64,000 nt of DNA from Burkholderiales bacterium (GTDB lineage Bacteria; Pseudomonadota; Gammaproteobacteria; Burkholderiales; Burkholderiaceae_C): assembly GCA_016219375.1 (NCBI GenBank), contig JACRNC010000024.1, forward strand, positions 25,515 to 89,514, given 5' to 3'. This document shows, in pieces, positions 63,888-64,000 of this stretch. Numbering within the stretch: position 1 is the stretch's first letter; each line of letters begins with the position of its first letter. The notes under the pieces were generated by a model that searched no databases, had not been told where the DNA came from, and worked only from the letters and a program-made list of their open reading frames with translations. The translations under genes were made by a program, and so were the position numbers.

Positions 63888-64000
63888 ATCGGCGGCGTTC
63901 AGGACGGGGGAAGGTGGGAGCGGACCCGGCGCGTCCGAGCAGGCCGTCCAGGTGTGTCCGATCTAGGCGCAGAGCGCAGCCGTAGTGCCACTACGGCGAG

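Noticed and set aside
63757..63985. Two overlapping small frames at the right end of the window
   Set aside because: They lie inside the dispersed repeat copy C and their Arg/Pro/Gly composition reflects the repeat, not a conserved protein.

Overview
This is a very GC-rich (about 70% by eye) chromosomal stretch from a betaproteobacterium, most likely a Burkholderiales member of the Rubrivivax/Leptothrix/Ideonella type. The evidence is flhDC followed by motAB, a CheY/CheZ pair, argH divergent from a LytTR two-component pair, a cytochrome c4 gene next to ResB/CcsB, an EpsA-type LuxR regulator, a class A RNase P RNA, and paired acyl-CoA dehydrogenases of the pimeloyl-CoA dehydrogenase type. I see no tRNA, rRNA, prophage or complete insertion sequence.

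Layout. 1-1140: 3' part of a membrane fatty acid desaturase. 1884-6411: motility block flhD, flhC, motA, motB, cheY, cheZ, with a sigma-28-like promoter before motA. 6724-8603 (minus): LytTR regulator and its histidine kinase, divergent from argH. 10495-16850: an SDR, a repeat-rich intergenic region with a possible two-repeat CRISPR remnant, a class II amidotransferase, a FeeM-like acyltransferase, corA and dinB. 16938-28574 (minus): an EpsA-like regulator and a tightly overlapping pseudopilus/secretion operon that mixes type II secretion parts (gspG, F, E, D) with genes in PilN/PilO/PilP-like positions and three further pseudopilins. 28658-33212: a TPR/Sel1 protein, a ComEA-like protein, rnpB and dsbD. 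33665-38491: a deleted SDR pseudogene, membrane proteins, an epimerase/DoxX-like fusion and a GST. 38673-42339: acyl-CoA dehydrogenase pair 1 with a divergent IclR regulator. 42497-49557: bfd with a possible Fur box, then a signalling island (hybrid-less histidine kinase overlapping a periplasmic binding protein, HD-GYP, three response regulators). 49871-56325: hydrolase, engB, cytochrome c4, resB-ccsB. 56463-63703: thioesterases, acyl-CoA dehydrogenase pair 2, a FadB-like multifunctional enzyme and a thiolase.

How it fits together. The two acyl-CoA dehydrogenase clusters, the hydratase/dehydrogenase, the thiolase, the thioesterases and the IclR regulator look like one acyl-CoA (possibly dicarboxylate) beta-oxidation pathway split over two loci about 16 kb apart. 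The pseudopilus operon and epsA share a 38-bp upstream motif (28 of 38 positions identical at fixed spacing), which argues for common control. A dispersed intergenic repeat, two copies of which carry a near-consensus ribosome binding site and ATG, occurs three times. Functions are assigned from recognisable motifs and family knowledge only; no database search was run.
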